From the NCBI GenBank assembly GCA_030747075.1, contig JASLLL010000002.1:101821-165820 (forward strand): a stretch of DNA of 64,000 nucleotides, read 5' to 3'. Positions within the stretch are counted from its first letter, which is position 1, and every line of letters begins with the position of its first letter. The translations under genes were made by a program, and so were the position numbers. Below are positions 18,786 through 28,100 of this stretch, piece by piece. The notes beneath the pieces are model-generated. The model saw nothing but the letters and a program-made list of their open reading frames with translations, made no database searches and was not told where the DNA came from. The stretch is from Gemmatimonadota bacterium. Lineage in GTDB: Bacteria; ARS69.

Positions 18786-19691
18786 TCAGCCGTCCCAGCC
18801 GCCGATTCTCCGAAGCGTCGCGTACCGGGCGTCGATCTCCGCGCGGTTCAGCCCCACGAGCCGCTCCATCGAGAAGGCCTCCACCGCAAACGACGCCGTC
18901 ACCGCCCCGTACAGAAGCGCGCGCTTCACGCCGCCCGGCGAAAAATCTCCGCTCTCGGCCAGACTCCCCACAAACCCGCCCGCGAAAGTGTCTCCCGCGC
19001 CGGTCGGATCCCGGACCTCTTCCAGCGGATAGGCCGGGAGCCGGAGGAGGCGATCCCCTTCCGCAAAGAGAACCCCGTGTTCGCCCATCTTCACCACCAC
19101 TCGGGACGGCCCCATGCCGCCGATCGCCCGCGCGGCGCGCACCACATTCCGCTCTCCGGCGAGGCTCTTCGCCTCCGTCTCGTTCAGGAGCAACACATCC
19201 ACGCGCTGGAGAAGGCGCAGCAGTGCGTCCCGCTTTCCGTCGATCCAGAAGTTCATCGTGTCGCACACGACCATCTTCGGCCGGGACATCTGCTCCAGCA
19301 CCGACAGCTGAAGCTCGGGGTCGATGTTCGCCAGGAAGACGAAGTCCTCCCCGCGGCTCGCCTCGGGAACGGCCGGACGGAAGTTCTCGAAGACATTCAA
19401 GTGGGTCGCCAGCGTCTCGGCATCGCCCAGTTCCTGTCCGTAGGAACCCGACCATCGGAAGGTCTTTCCCGACTCGACGGAGATCCCGGAAGTATCGACT
19501 CCCTGCGTGCGCAGGAACTCCAGCTCCGCCGCGTCAAAATCCTCGCCGACGACCGCGACCATCTTCACCGGCGAAAAAAACCGCGCCGCCGACGCGAAGA
19601 ATGTCGCCGAGCCACCCAGTGCGTCCTCCACCTGTCCGGAAGGCGTGGCCACGGTGTCGTACGCGATCGACCCCACCACCAGAATGCTCAT
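18786..19691 (-). CDS. PfkB family sugar/nucleoside kinase
   Basis: A ribokinase-like ATP-dependent kinase. The start MSILVVGSIAYDTV has an AGAGGGG ribosome binding site; upstream codons in the frame are leader. The 301 residues show the N-terminal beta-hairpin region (GQVEDALGGSATFFASAARFF), the phosphoacceptor GG motif and the C-terminal signature RDPTGAGDTFAGGFVGSL with the catalytic Asp and anion hole. Substrate specificity cannot be read. It lies 56 bp after argS in the same direction. Confidence 0.87.
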   Translation of the reverse strand: MSILVVGSIAYDTVATPSGQVEDALGGSATFFASAARFFSPVKMVAVVGEDFDAAELEFLRTQGVDTSGISVESGKTFRWSGSYGQELGDAETLATHLNVFENFRPAVPEASRGEDFVFLANIDPELQLSVLEQMSRPKMVVCDTMNFWIDGKRDALLRLLQRVDVLLLNETEAKSLAGERNVVRAARAIGGMGPSRVVVKMGEHGVLFAEGDRLLRLPAYPLEEVRDPTGAGDTFAGGFVGSLAESGDFSPGGVKRALLYGAVTASFAVEAFSMERLVGLNRAEIDARYATLRRIGGWDG

Positions 19692-19747
19692 CGTCCCCTC
19701 TTTCTCCAAAGGCGCCGCGTGATCGGCCTGAGTCCGCGTCGAGCGCA

Positions 19748-21568
19748 TCACATTTCATCCATGGCGTGAATCCCCAACAGCCCCAGCGCGTCGCGGAGCA
19801 CATCCGCCAGCACGCCCACCAGGAAGAGTCGAGCGCGCGAACAGGGCTCATCTTCCGTCAGTACACGGAACTTCGGCTCCTGCTTCCCGCGCGTGTAGAA
19901 CCGGTGGTAGGTCCCCGCCAGTTCGCGAATGTAGGTCACCAGCCGGTGCGGCTCCATGCTCCGCGCCGCCTCCCGGACGATCTCCGGATAGCGCAGAAGC
20001 GACCGCATGATGGCGACCTCCTCCTCGGCTCGCAACACCGAGAGATCCGGCGTCTTCCCGGGCTCCGGAAGAAGATCCTGCGCCATCGGCTGGCGGAAGA
20101 TACTGCGCGAGCGCGCGTGCGCGTACTGCACATAGAACACGGGATTGTCCATGGACTCCCGCTTCGCCAGTTCCAGATCGAAATCCAGATGCGACGACGC
20201 CTTTCGCATCAGGAAGAAGAACCGCGAGACATCCGTCCCCACTTCCTCCACCAGTTCATCCAGCGTGACGAACTCTCCCTCGCGCTTCGACATCCGCACG
20301 GGCTCCCCGTCGCGAAGGAGGTTCACCTGCTGCACGATGTGAATGCGCAGCCACTCCTTGCCCAGCCCGAGCGCCTCCGCCGCCGCTTCCATCCGCCGTA
20401 TGTAGCCGTGGTGATCCGGACCGAGAATGTCCACGACCCGGTCGAACCCCCGGCGTGCCTTGTCGAGATGGTAGGCGATGTCCGCGAGAAGATAGGTGGG
20501 CGTTCCGTCGGAGCGGCGCACGACGCGGTCCTTGTCGTCGCCGAACGCGGTGGAGAGGAACCAGCTGGCCCCGTCCCGCTCCGCAAGGTGCTCCCGTTCG
20601 CGAAGAACGCGCTCCGCCTCACACACGCGGCTCTCCCCGCCCTCGCCCGGCGCATGGAGACTGCTCTCCGGGAACCACCGGTCGAAGTCCACGCCGAAGC
20701 GACCCAGCGACTCCCCGGCCGCCGCGACCATCGAACGCAGCCCGAGCGCCGCGAAGTCGAATCCGTCCGCGAGCGCATCCACCGCCTCCCGGGATGGCGA
20801 CGCTCCCTCCGGCGCTTCTCCCGCCAGGTGCGCCACCTTCTCGATGGTCGCCCCGCCGGAAGCCGCACGCCGCACGAACTCCGCGGCCGCGTCCGGGGTG
20901 TCGCCCGCCGCTTCCCGCGCGGCCAGCGCGCTGGCCAGCGACTCGCCGAGCGCGGCCACATACGCTCCCCGGTAGCCGTCTTCCGGGAAGGGCGCGTCGT
21001 CGCGCCCGCCTGCGGCCAGAAACCGCGCCCGGAGCGACTCACCGAAGAGCCGCGCCTGATTCCCTTCGTCGTTCACATAGTACTCGGAGGCGGCCTCCAC
21101 CCCGGCGGCCCGATACAGCCGGACGCACGCATCTCCGTACGCGGCGGCCCGCGCCGAAACGACATTCATGGGGCCGGTGGGGTTTGCGCTGACGAACTCC
21201 AGCTGAATGCGCCCCGTCTCGTGCGCAAGATCCTCGTCCCGCAGCATCTTTGCGCGCTTGGCCGGATCCGCCAGTTCGGCAAGGAACGCACGGATGCCGC
21301 CCGGAGCCACCCGGAGGTTGATGAACCCCGGCCCCGCGACTTCGGCCTCTCCGAGCGGGCCTTCGAAGCACTCCACAATGCGCTGCGCGATCGCGCGGGG
21401 ATGGTCGCCGAGAGCGCCCTTCAGGAGGAACGCGGCGTTCGATGAAAAGTCCCCGTGCGATGCGTCGCGCGGATTCTCCAGCGAAAGCCCCTCCAGCAGG
21501 GCTTCGTCCACGGCCGGGTAGGCCGTTCGGATGGAGCGGCGCACTTCCTCGATCAGGAGATGTCGCAT
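19748..21568 (-). CDS. argS: Arginyl-tRNA synthetase
   Basis: Charges tRNA-Arg. The 606-residue class I enzyme starts with the Arg-specific N-terminal additional domain (residues 1-110). The HIGH-region equivalent follows FVSANPTGPMNVVSARAAAYGD near residue 128, then ASEYYVNDEGNQARLFGESL. The KMSKR loop is present as VRMSKREGEFVTLDELVEEVG. The C-terminal DALR anticodon-binding domain ends LLGIHAMDEM. All parts look intact. Confidence 0.95.
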   Translation of the reverse strand: MRHLLIEEVRRSIRTAYPAVDEALLEGLSLENPRDASHGDFSSNAAFLLKGALGDHPRAIAQRIVECFEGPLGEAEVAGPGFINLRVAPGGIRAFLAELADPAKRAKMLRDEDLAHETGRIQLEFVSANPTGPMNVVSARAAAYGDACVRLYRAAGVEAASEYYVNDEGNQARLFGESLRARFLAAGGRDDAPFPEDGYRGAYVAALGESLASALAAREAAGDTPDAAAEFVRRAASGGATIEKVAHLAGEAPEGASPSREAVDALADGFDFAALGLRSMVAAAGESLGRFGVDFDRWFPESSLHAPGEGGESRVCEAERVLREREHLAERDGASWFLSTAFGDDKDRVVRRSDGTPTYLLADIAYHLDKARRGFDRVVDILGPDHHGYIRRMEAAAEALGLGKEWLRIHIVQQVNLLRDGEPVRMSKREGEFVTLDELVEEVGTDVSRFFFLMRKASSHLDFDLELAKRESMDNPVFYVQYAHARSRSIFRQPMAQDLLPEPGKTPDLSVLRAEEEVAIMRSLLRYPEIVREAARSMEPHRLVTYIRELAGTYHRFYTRGKQEPKFRVLTEDEPCSRARLFLVGVLADVLRDALGLLGIHAMDEM

Positions 21569-21617
21569 GGGTCATCGGGCGCGACCCGGAGTCCAGTCCC
21601 GCAATGGCGGGGTGCCG

Positions 21618-22064
21618 TCAGGCGGACTCGCGCGTTTCGCCCTCCTCCTCCACCTCGATGGTCTTCGCATCTCCCCAGAGCGTTTCCAGGGAGTAGAAAT
21701 CTCGCGTGTCCGTATAGAACACATGGACGACGACATCCACATAGTCCAGAAGAACCCAGCGGCCCGCGTCGTAGCCTTCGATCTGCCAGACGCGGCTGCC
21801 CTCCTGCTTCATTGTCTCCTGGATGTGGGTGGCGATCGCCTTGACCTGAACATCGGAATCCGCGCTGCAGATCACGAAGTGGTCGACGACGGAAGTGAGT
21901 TCCTGAAGGTCGAGAACGCGGACATCGCGGGCTTTCTTCTCCAGAGCAAGCCGCGCGGCCCTTCTCGCAAGCCGGGTGGGGTCCAACGGGAAGCCGATCT
22001 CCTGGGAAAGTGGACTGAGGTCTCGGGCGGAGTCGCTCTCCGACGAGGGCGAACACTCTACCAC
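21618..22064 (-). CDS. rsfS: Ribosomal silencing factor RsfS
   Basis: Binds protein L14 of the 50S subunit and blocks subunit joining in starvation. The core reads ALEKKARDVRVLDLQELTSV, VDHFVICSADSDVQVKAIA, EGYDAGRWVLLDYVDVVVHVF and YYSLETLWGDA-like residues (RDFYSLETLWGDAKTIEVEEE). The start chosen is the GTG at 22064, which overlaps the stop of the upstream membrane protein gene by 7 nt and gives 148 residues. The longer open frame is Arg/Pro-rich overlap with that gene. Confidence 0.92.
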   Translation of the reverse strand: MVECSPSSESDSARDLSPLSQEIGFPLDPTRLARRAARLALEKKARDVRVLDLQELTSVVDHFVICSADSDVQVKAIATHIQETMKQEGSRVWQIEGYDAGRWVLLDYVDVVVHVFYTDTRDFYSLETLWGDAKTIEVEEEGETRESA

Positions 22065-22567
22065 GCCGGGAGCCTCCGGTGGAGCGAAGAGACGAGTCCG
22101 CCGGTCACGAGCCCCAGCGGGACGGCGGGGCCCACGAGCATCGGCAGAAGGAAGAGCGCGCCGGCGCCCGGATCGAGCAGCAGGACGAGGACGGCGAGTT
22201 GGGCGCATCCGTGGGCGGCGGCTCCGGCAGCACTGACGCCAAGAAGCGAGAGCGGCGGCGAGGCGAAGCGAAGCGACGCGGCCATCACGACGAGCGCCGC
22301 CAGCGCCCCCGCCAGCGACAGGAGGAACGACGGCCCGCCGAGCGTCCCGAGAAGCAGCCCGGCGAGGGTCGTCCGGACGAGCGCCACTGCGGCCGCGCTT
22401 GCAAAGCCCAGCCGTGACAATGCCAGGAGCGTCACCGCGTTCGCCAGCCCCAGACGAAACCAGGGAACGGGCCGGGGGAAGAGGCTCTCGGCGATCTGAA
22501 GCGTCGCGGCCGCCACCACGAGAAGCGCCAGCCGCGCCACCGTCCGCGCGGGGATGCGCGGCGTCAC
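22058..22567 (-). CDS. Gx transporter / heptaprenyl diphosphate synthase component I-like membrane protein
   Basis: The 169-residue integral membrane protein has about five helices: VARLALLVVAAATLQIAESLF, FRLGLANAVTLLALSRLGF, ALVRTTLAGLLLGTLGGPSF. The PWFRLGLANAVTLLAL and LVRTTLAG phrases match the Hpre_diP_synt_I or 'Gx transporter' family. It starts at a GTG inside the stop of the NusG-domain-II gene (GTGA). These two families are regularly paired, and the polyprenyl synthase gene lies just upstream, the classical context for this family name. Its real function is uncertain; membrane transport is now often assumed. Confidence 0.8.
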   Translation of the reverse strand: MTPRIPARTVARLALLVVAAATLQIAESLFPRPVPWFRLGLANAVTLLALSRLGFASAAAVALVRTTLAGLLLGTLGGPSFLLSLAGALAALVVMAASLRFASPPLSLLGVSAAGAAAHGCAQLAVLVLLLDPGAGALFLLPMLVGPAVPLGLVTGGLVSSLHRRLPAW

Positions 22568-22968
22568 TCCGTCACCGCATCGGGAGCGTCCGGGTCCGGC
22601 GTTCCGCCCGAGAGACGCACGATCACCCCGTTCGGCACGCACGCGATGAGATCGCCCGAACGCCTCTTCCAGCCCATGGAGACGCACACCTGCCCCGGGC
22701 ATCCGCTCCGAACGACCCGCACGGCGCCGTGGCGCACTTCCACTTCCACCGGCCCCAGCGCTCCCGCAACGGGAATGCGCGCATCCTCCGCGAGCGGAAT
22801 CCGCGCCACAGGAGTACGCCCCACCTCCACAATCGCTTCCGAGGGAACCGCCCGCCCCCCCGCAAACCACGGCGCGAAGGACGCCAGCACCAGCGCCGCC
22901 GCCAGCGCGCGGTCCGCGCCGGTCATGGCACGCCAGAGCCCGCGCGGACTCCACCACGACGATGTCAC
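22564..22968 (-). CDS. NusG domain II-containing membrane-anchored protein
   Basis: A small protein (134 residues from the GTG; a later ATG at 22926 would give 120) with one N-terminal helix (RALAAALVLASFAPWFAG) and an exported NusG_II domain. The signature is GCPGQVCVSMGWKRRSGDLIACVPNGVIVRL, with the paired cysteines usual for this family. Neither start has a strong ribosome binding site. Its stop overlaps the next gene. In other genomes this pair accompanies flavin or quinone-related membrane systems; here it sits between polyprenyl synthase and rsfS. Confidence 0.83.
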   Translation of the reverse strand: MTSSWWSPRGLWRAMTGADRALAAALVLASFAPWFAGGRAVPSEAIVEVGRTPVARIPLAEDARIPVAGALGPVEVEVRHGAVRVVRSGCPGQVCVSMGWKRRSGDLIACVPNGVIVRLSGGTPDPDAPDAVTE

Positions 22969-23064
22969 GAAACGCTCGGCATGACTTGGGGGGCGAAGGA
23001 AGGCCGGGGCCGCGCGCCCGTCCGCGGAAAGAGGACCGACGGACGAGCCCGCCGGAGCGCCATG

Positions 23065-24042
23065 TCAGCTCCCCCGGGCGATCACGAACTCCACGGTAGC
23101 GCGAAGCGGCGCCGCCACTTCCCCGAGGTCCAGCGCCGCAAGCCGATCCCGCGCGGACTCCGCGCAGGCGACCGCCTTCTGCCGCGCAAACTCCACGCCG
23201 CCGGTCTCCAGCACGAATGCGCACACTTCGTCCCACTCTCCATCGGAGGGATCCCCCCGGAGGAAGAACTCGCGCACGCGCGCGGCGCGATCCACCGCCC
23301 CCTGTTCCAGCGCGTGAATGAGCGGAAGCGTGGCAAACCCGAGGCGGAAGTCACTGCCCACCGGCTTCCCGATTTCCTGCGGATCGCCCGTGAAGTCGAA
23401 GATGTCGTCAATAATCTGGAAGGCGAACCCCAGATCCCGGCCGAACCGGGAAAACTCCGCGATACTCTCTTCCGGAAGGTCCGCGAGCGTTCCGCCGATT
23501 TCACATGACGCCGCAAAGAGTGCCGCCGTCTTCTCGTCGATCACCTGGAAATAGTCCTCTGCCGAAAGGTCCGCATTGCGGCGCTGGGCATATTCGCGGT
23601 TCATCCCGCAGCTCATCCGGTGGGTATGGTGGCTCAGGATGCCGATCGCCGAGTAAGCGCGGTATTCGCAGAGGATCTCGTAGGAGCGCGTGAACAGGTA
23701 ATCGCCCATGAGGATGGCGGCCTGCTGATCCCACCGGTGGTTCACCGTGGGAAGTCCTCGCCGGACCGTCGTGCCGTCCAGGCAGTCGTCGTGGAGCAGC
23801 GTGGCCGTGTGAATGAGTTCCACGACCGCCGCGGACCACAGGAGCGCCTCGCGGTCGCGGACCTCTCCCAGACGCGCCGTCAAGAACAGCAGAATGGGAC
23901 GGACCCTCTTCCCGCGAAGGGCGAGCACATGGTCCAGAATCTCACGGACCATGGGAACATCCGGCCGCGCAAGGGAGCCCAGACGCGATTCCAGCCCGTC
24001 GAGGTCCGGACGCACGAGTTCCACAACCTGCGGAAGAGTCAT
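23065..24042 (-). CDS. Polyprenyl diphosphate synthase
   Basis: Trans-type isoprenyl chain elongation enzyme (octaprenyl or heptaprenyl type), supplying the quinone side chain. The start is MTLPQVVELVRPDL with AGGAGG 6 nt upstream. The 325 residues carry GKRVRPILLFLTARL, the first Asp-rich motif HDDCLDGTTVRRGLPTVN and the second, QIIDDIFDFTGDPQEIGKPVGSDFRLG. Chain length cannot be determined by eye. The gene diverges from the YfhO-like gene. Confidence 0.92.
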   Translation of the reverse strand: MTLPQVVELVRPDLDGLESRLGSLARPDVPMVREILDHVLALRGKRVRPILLFLTARLGEVRDREALLWSAAVVELIHTATLLHDDCLDGTTVRRGLPTVNHRWDQQAAILMGDYLFTRSYEILCEYRAYSAIGILSHHTHRMSCGMNREYAQRRNADLSAEDYFQVIDEKTAALFAASCEIGGTLADLPEESIAEFSRFGRDLGFAFQIIDDIFDFTGDPQEIGKPVGSDFRLGFATLPLIHALEQGAVDRAARVREFFLRGDPSDGEWDEVCAFVLETGGVEFARQKAVACAESARDRLAALDLGEVAAPLRATVEFVIARGS

Positions 24043-24231
24043 CACGGCCTCCTGATCGGACGCGCGTCTGGCCATCGACTCAGGCAACCGGGGACCACCT
24101 TCCAGGCCGGAATCCACAGGACAGGCTCCCGGCATCGCGGACATGACGAAACGGAACCGGGCGAAGGTATCAGGACGCGCCGGGGCAGTCAACGCCACCC
24201 GGCAGGCAGGCTTGTCCGCCCCGGGGAGAGC

Positions 24232-26751
24232 GTGATACGGTCCGGGCGCTCGGTTCCCACCCTACCGGAGAGGCCCAAGATCCCGCGATTCCCCACGAAT
24301 CCTCGCGCCACCCGCCCCACGCGGGCGGATCTGGTCGCGCTCGCCGGGCTGGTGATCGCCGTCACGATCTTCTTCGCGCCTGCTCTCTTTGGCGACCGGG
24401 CCGTCTTCACCTGGAACATGGATCTCTGGTCACCATGGACCGCTTCCGCGGATGCGGAGGATCTGGCGCGACCCACACGCCTTGCCGACTGCGCCCGGCA
24501 GTTCGCCGTGATGCGCCACATTGCCACAGACGCCTTCTCCGAGGGTCGAGCGCCGCTGTGGAACCCGTGGATCTTCGCGGGGACACCATTCCTCGCGAAC
24601 TTCCAGCCCGGGGTCTTCTACCCGCCCAATGTCGTGTTGTCGCTCTCGGGGATGTCGGTGCCCGACCAGATGTCGTGGTACCTGTGGTTCCATCTGCTCG
24701 TCGCCGTGACCGGCCTGTACGCGCTGCTCCGCAGATTCGCGTTGTCGGCAGGGGCCGCCGCCGTCGGCGCAGTGGTCTTCGGCTGGAGCGGATACATGGC
24801 CGCGCGCACCGGCGTCCCTACGATGGTCGCCAGCGCCGCATGGCTGCCGTGGGCACTGCGCGCGTCTCGCGGGTGGTTCGACCGGCGGGGAGGCGCATCC
24901 TGGGCGGGGATGGCCGCTTCTCTCGGCATGTCTGGGCTGGCGGGCTTCGCGCAGATCTTCGTGTTCACCGCCTACACATGGGCCGCGTACGGAATCGTGG
25001 AGGGTGCCCTCCGGCGCCCGCATCCCCGCGCGAAAACCTGGATCGGCTGGGCACTCGCCGGGGCGGTCGGGCTCCTGCTGGTCTCGGTCCACCTGCTGCC
25101 CGCCGCAGAGTTCATGGGGCGCGCTCAAGACGCGAATCAGGACACGGAGATGCTCGCATCCGGGACGCTCCATCCGGTCGCCGCCGGGAAGTTCCTCGTG
25201 CCGGGCCTTCTCGGAAACCCGGTGGAGGGAAGCAACGCCACCCACGCGCTGACAGTCCGGAACGGCTACTACCACCAGACCGAACGCAGCACGGCGGTGT
25301 ATGCGGGGCTTCTCCCGCTGCTTCTGGCGTGCATGGTCCTCCTCTCACCGGGTGACCATCGCCGAGAGGCGTTTTTCGGGGCACTCCTCGCGGCGGGCGG
25401 GCTTCTCTGGTGCTTCGACACGCCGCTTCTCGCCATCGGGAAGCATCTGCCGGGCCTGGGGTTCTCGCGACCCGACCGGGCCGCGTTCCTGTGGTGCGCC
25501 GGGGTGTCCGTACTCGCCGGGTTGGGCGCGCAGCGACTCGCCGGTCCGGAAGGAACCGGCACGACCCGCCTGAGCCACCAGCTTGCCACGGGGATCGCTC
25601 TGGTCGGTATGCTCTTCGCGGCGGCAGTGACCGTATCTCCGGGAGTGATGGTCCCGCAGCGTGTCCTGGAGATCGCGGGGGAAGCCACCATCGGGCGGGC
25701 AGGCGTCTGGAGCCTCTGCGCGGCGGCGGCGGCTCTGGCCCTCGTCACGCTTCGCACCTCCGCGCGGATCGGCGGCGGGGCGTTTCTGATCCTTGCGCTC
25801 CTGCTCACGGGCGCCGACCTGGGGCGCGTCGCCTGGAAGATGAATGTGATGCAGCCCGAATCCGCCATCTTCCGGGACGCCACACCCGGCGGGAGTCTCG
25901 AGTTTCTTGCGAAGCGGCGGGAAGCCGAAGGCCCGTTCCGGGTCATCCGGTACGAGACGGTACGCGGACAGTTCCGTGGAGTCCTGCCGCCGTCCACCGG
26001 CGCCCCGTATGGAATCGAGGACGCGCTCGGGTTCGACTCCATCAACACCCGGCGGTACCGGAGTGCCATGCACGCGCTGGATCCCGCCACGGTCGTCAAG
26101 CGCGGGAACTTCCGGGGTGTCCGAAACGCCGCCGCACTCTCCTCCCCACTGCTCGACGCGATGAATGTGCGGTTCGTGCTGGCCGCGCCGGGAACAAGAC
26201 TCCCCGGCTTCGCCACGGTGCACGACACGGACATGGCCATCCTGGAGAATGCCGGGGCGGTCCCGCGCGTACGACTCGTCGGCGGCGTTCGCGTGTTCCC
26301 GAACGAAGACGCCGTCCTCCGCGCCATGTCGCACCCGTCATTCGATCCCTCCGCTTCCGCCGCTTCCGAATCCCCGATTCCCGGGCTCACCGACGCGCCG
26401 GGCGGCGAGGCGGGAGCCGCACGCGTGGAGTCCTATGCCGCGGAGGCGGTCCGGGTGAGCGTGAACGCCCGCAGGCCGGCGCTTCTCGTGCTCGCCGACA
26501 GCCACGATCCGGGGTGGAAAGCCTCGATCGACGGGAAGGTCGTGCCGATTCACCGGGTGGACCATCTCTTTCGCGGAGTTCGCGTAGACCCCGGTGACCG
26601 GGAAGTGATCTTCCGCTACGATCCCCCCGAGTATCGCAAGGGGGCCATCCTGAGCCTGGGTGCGCTGCTCGCGCTGATCGCGGGAACTCTGGCGTGGGGA
26701 CGGGGAACGGGGCGGGCATCATCGCCTTCGGAAAGGAGTGCACCATCCTGA
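24232..26751 (+). CDS. YfhO-like multi-pass membrane protein
   Basis: A large membrane protein with about 12 helices in the first 560 residues (LVALAGLVIAVTIFFAPALFG, PLWNPWIFAGTPFLANFQPG, MSWYLWFHLLVAVTGLYALL) and a soluble C-terminal domain (about 580-839) ending VIFRYDPPEYRKGAILSLGALL. The DLWSPWT, PLWNPW and QPGVFYPPN phrases are those of the YfhO/GT-C-like family linked to glycosylation of surface polymers. The listed start is a GTG (24232) with a poor ribosome binding site. An ATC at 24280 lies 6 nt after GGAGAGG and fits the protein better (see findings). It leads the cassette of four alkaline-phosphatase-like lipoprotein genes and shares the last few bases with the first of them. Confidence 0.8.
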   Translation: MIRSGRSVPTLPERPKIPRFPTNPRATRPTRADLVALAGLVIAVTIFFAPALFGDRAVFTWNMDLWSPWTASADAEDLARPTRLADCARQFAVMRHIATDAFSEGRAPLWNPWIFAGTPFLANFQPGVFYPPNVVLSLSGMSVPDQMSWYLWFHLLVAVTGLYALLRRFALSAGAAAVGAVVFGWSGYMAARTGVPTMVASAAWLPWALRASRGWFDRRGGASWAGMAASLGMSGLAGFAQIFVFTAYTWAAYGIVEGALRRPHPRAKTWIGWALAGAVGLLLVSVHLLPAAEFMGRAQDANQDTEMLASGTLHPVAAGKFLVPGLLGNPVEGSNATHALTVRNGYYHQTERSTAVYAGLLPLLLACMVLLSPGDHRREAFFGALLAAGGLLWCFDTPLLAIGKHLPGLGFSRPDRAAFLWCAGVSVLAGLGAQRLAGPEGTGTTRLSHQLATGIALVGMLFAAAVTVSPGVMVPQRVLEIAGEATIGRAGVWSLCAAAAALALVTLRTSARIGGGAFLILALLLTGADLGRVAWKMNVMQPESAIFRDATPGGSLEFLAKRREAEGPFRVIRYETVRGQFRGVLPPSTGAPYGIEDALGFDSINTRRYRSAMHALDPATVVKRGNFRGVRNAAALSSPLLDAMNVRFVLAAPGTRLPGFATVHDTDMAILENAGAVPRVRLVGGVRVFPNEDAVLRAMSHPSFDPSASAASESPIPGLTDAPGGEAGAARVESYAAEAVRVSVNARRPALLVLADSHDPGWKASIDGKVVPIHRVDHLFRGVRVDPGDREVIFRYDPPEYRKGAILSLGALLALIAGTLAWGRGTGRASSPSERSAPS

Positions 26752-28100
26752 GACGATTCGCACGCGCCGCGGGAGCGGCTGCGCTGCTTGCCCTGCTTGC
26801 GGGAGTTCTCTCCTGCGGCACTCCCCCCGCCGGGAAACGGCGCGTCTTCCTCATCGGAATCGACGGAGCCACCTGGGATCGCATCGACCCGCTTCTCGCG
26901 GAGGACAGGCTCCCGAACCTCGCCGCGCTCATCGACGAGGGCACGCGCGCGCCGCTCGCTTCGCTGACGCCGTGCCGGAGCCCGGCGCTCTGGACGACGG
27001 TCGCCACGGGGAAGAGCTTCGAGAAGCACGGGATCAATGACTTCACGGTCGTCGAAACGAAATACCGCCCCATGCGCGGAACCGGGAAGAAGAAGTCGGA
27101 GAAGAGTAAGACCAAGGGGAAGAAGGTCACGAGGACATCCCGCGTCATGCACATGACCTCAAACCTCCGGAAGACGAAAGCGTTGTGGAACATCGTGGGC
27201 GACCAGGGAGGCCGCTCCGCCTTCGTCGGGTGGTGGGTGACCTGGCCCGCGGAAGAGGTGGAGGGGTACATGGTGTCGAGCCATATCCCCCTTTCCCAGA
27301 CAGGCACTCCCGACAAGCCCACCAAGGGCACGCTTCACGAGAATGTCGGAAACCAGACCTGGCCGGCGGACCTGTTCGACAAGCTTCGCCCCGGCATTGT
27401 CTCCGCGGAGGATGTCGTCCGCGAAGACATGCTGCCGTTCATGGATGTCCTTCCCGGCGAGATGGAGATGGATCTCGTCAAAGGGTTCCAGTGGGCATGG
27501 GCCGCGGATGAGACCTACCGCAACGCCGCCGTGCATCTGCTGGAGACCGACCCGGATCTCGATCTCGTGGCGGTCTACTTCAACGGCGTGGATGTGGTGG
27601 GGCATCGTTACTGGAAGTACTTCGAACCGGCGGCCTACCCGCCGTTCCCGCCGGAGGAGATCCCGCGGTACGGGCAGGTAATCGAGCGCTACTACGAATA
27701 CACGGACGGACTCCTCGGCGAAGTCCTGCGCTACCGGCGGCCCGGGGACACGATCATCATCGTCTCCGACCATGGCTTCCATGCGCACGGACACAAGGAC
27801 GGGCCGGATGGAATCCTGATCGCGGCGGGAGATCGCATTCGCCCGGGATCCAGTCCGGAGAAGAAGACGCAACTCGCCGACATCACCCCCACGGTGCTGG
27901 CGCTTCTGGGGTATCCCGTCGGGCTGGACATGGACGGGCGCGTGCTGGAGGAGCTGTTCACAAGTGCGTGGAAGCGGGACCGTCCGCGAGACACCGTGGA
28001 GACCCACGACACGGAAGAGTGGAAGGAACAGGAGGCCATCCCCTCCGACGCCGATGAGGAGCTCCTCCGCAGGTTGCGGGCGCTGGGGTACATTCAGTGA
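26694..28100 (+). CDS. Alkaline-phosphatase-superfamily lipoprotein 1 (type I phosphodiesterase-like)
   Basis: Periplasm-facing hydrolase of the nucleotide pyrophosphatase/phosphodiesterase group. A lipoprotein signal is visible (ARAAGAAALLALLAGVLSCG). Metal-site segments are FLIGIDGATWDRI at the N-terminus, CRSPALWTTVATGKSFEKHGI (probable nucleophile Ser), FNGVDVVGHRYW, IIVSDHGFHAHGHKDGPDG and, at the end, ADITPTVLALLGYPVGLDMDGRVL. An unusual Lys-rich insertion (GKKKSEKSKTKGKKVTR) follows near residues 133-149. The only standard start is a GTG at 26694 inside the YfhO-like gene. A leader beginning at ATC 26745 after AAAGGAG would give a better signal peptide. The C-terminus is LRALGYIQ. Substrate unknown. 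Confidence 0.82.
   Translation: MGTGNGAGIIAFGKECTILRRFARAAGAAALLALLAGVLSCGTPPAGKRRVFLIGIDGATWDRIDPLLAEDRLPNLAALIDEGTRAPLASLTPCRSPALWTTVATGKSFEKHGINDFTVVETKYRPMRGTGKKKSEKSKTKGKKVTRTSRVMHMTSNLRKTKALWNIVGDQGGRSAFVGWWVTWPAEEVEGYMVSSHIPLSQTGTPDKPTKGTLHENVGNQTWPADLFDKLRPGIVSAEDVVREDMLPFMDVLPGEMEMDLVKGFQWAWAADETYRNAAVHLLETDPDLDLVAVYFNGVDVVGHRYWKYFEPAAYPPFPPEEIPRYGQVIERYYEYTDGLLGEVLRYRRPGDTIIIVSDHGFHAHGHKDGPDGILIAAGDRIRPGSSPEKKTQLADITPTVLALLGYPVGLDMDGRVLEELFTSAWKRDRPRDTVETHDTEEWKEQEAIPSDADEELLRRLRALGYIQ

Noticed and set aside
24212..24239. TTGTCC-N16-GATACG as a copy of the two-block motif
   Set aside because: The left block does not match AGAAGGGC or its complement; it is better viewed as a weak ordinary promoter.
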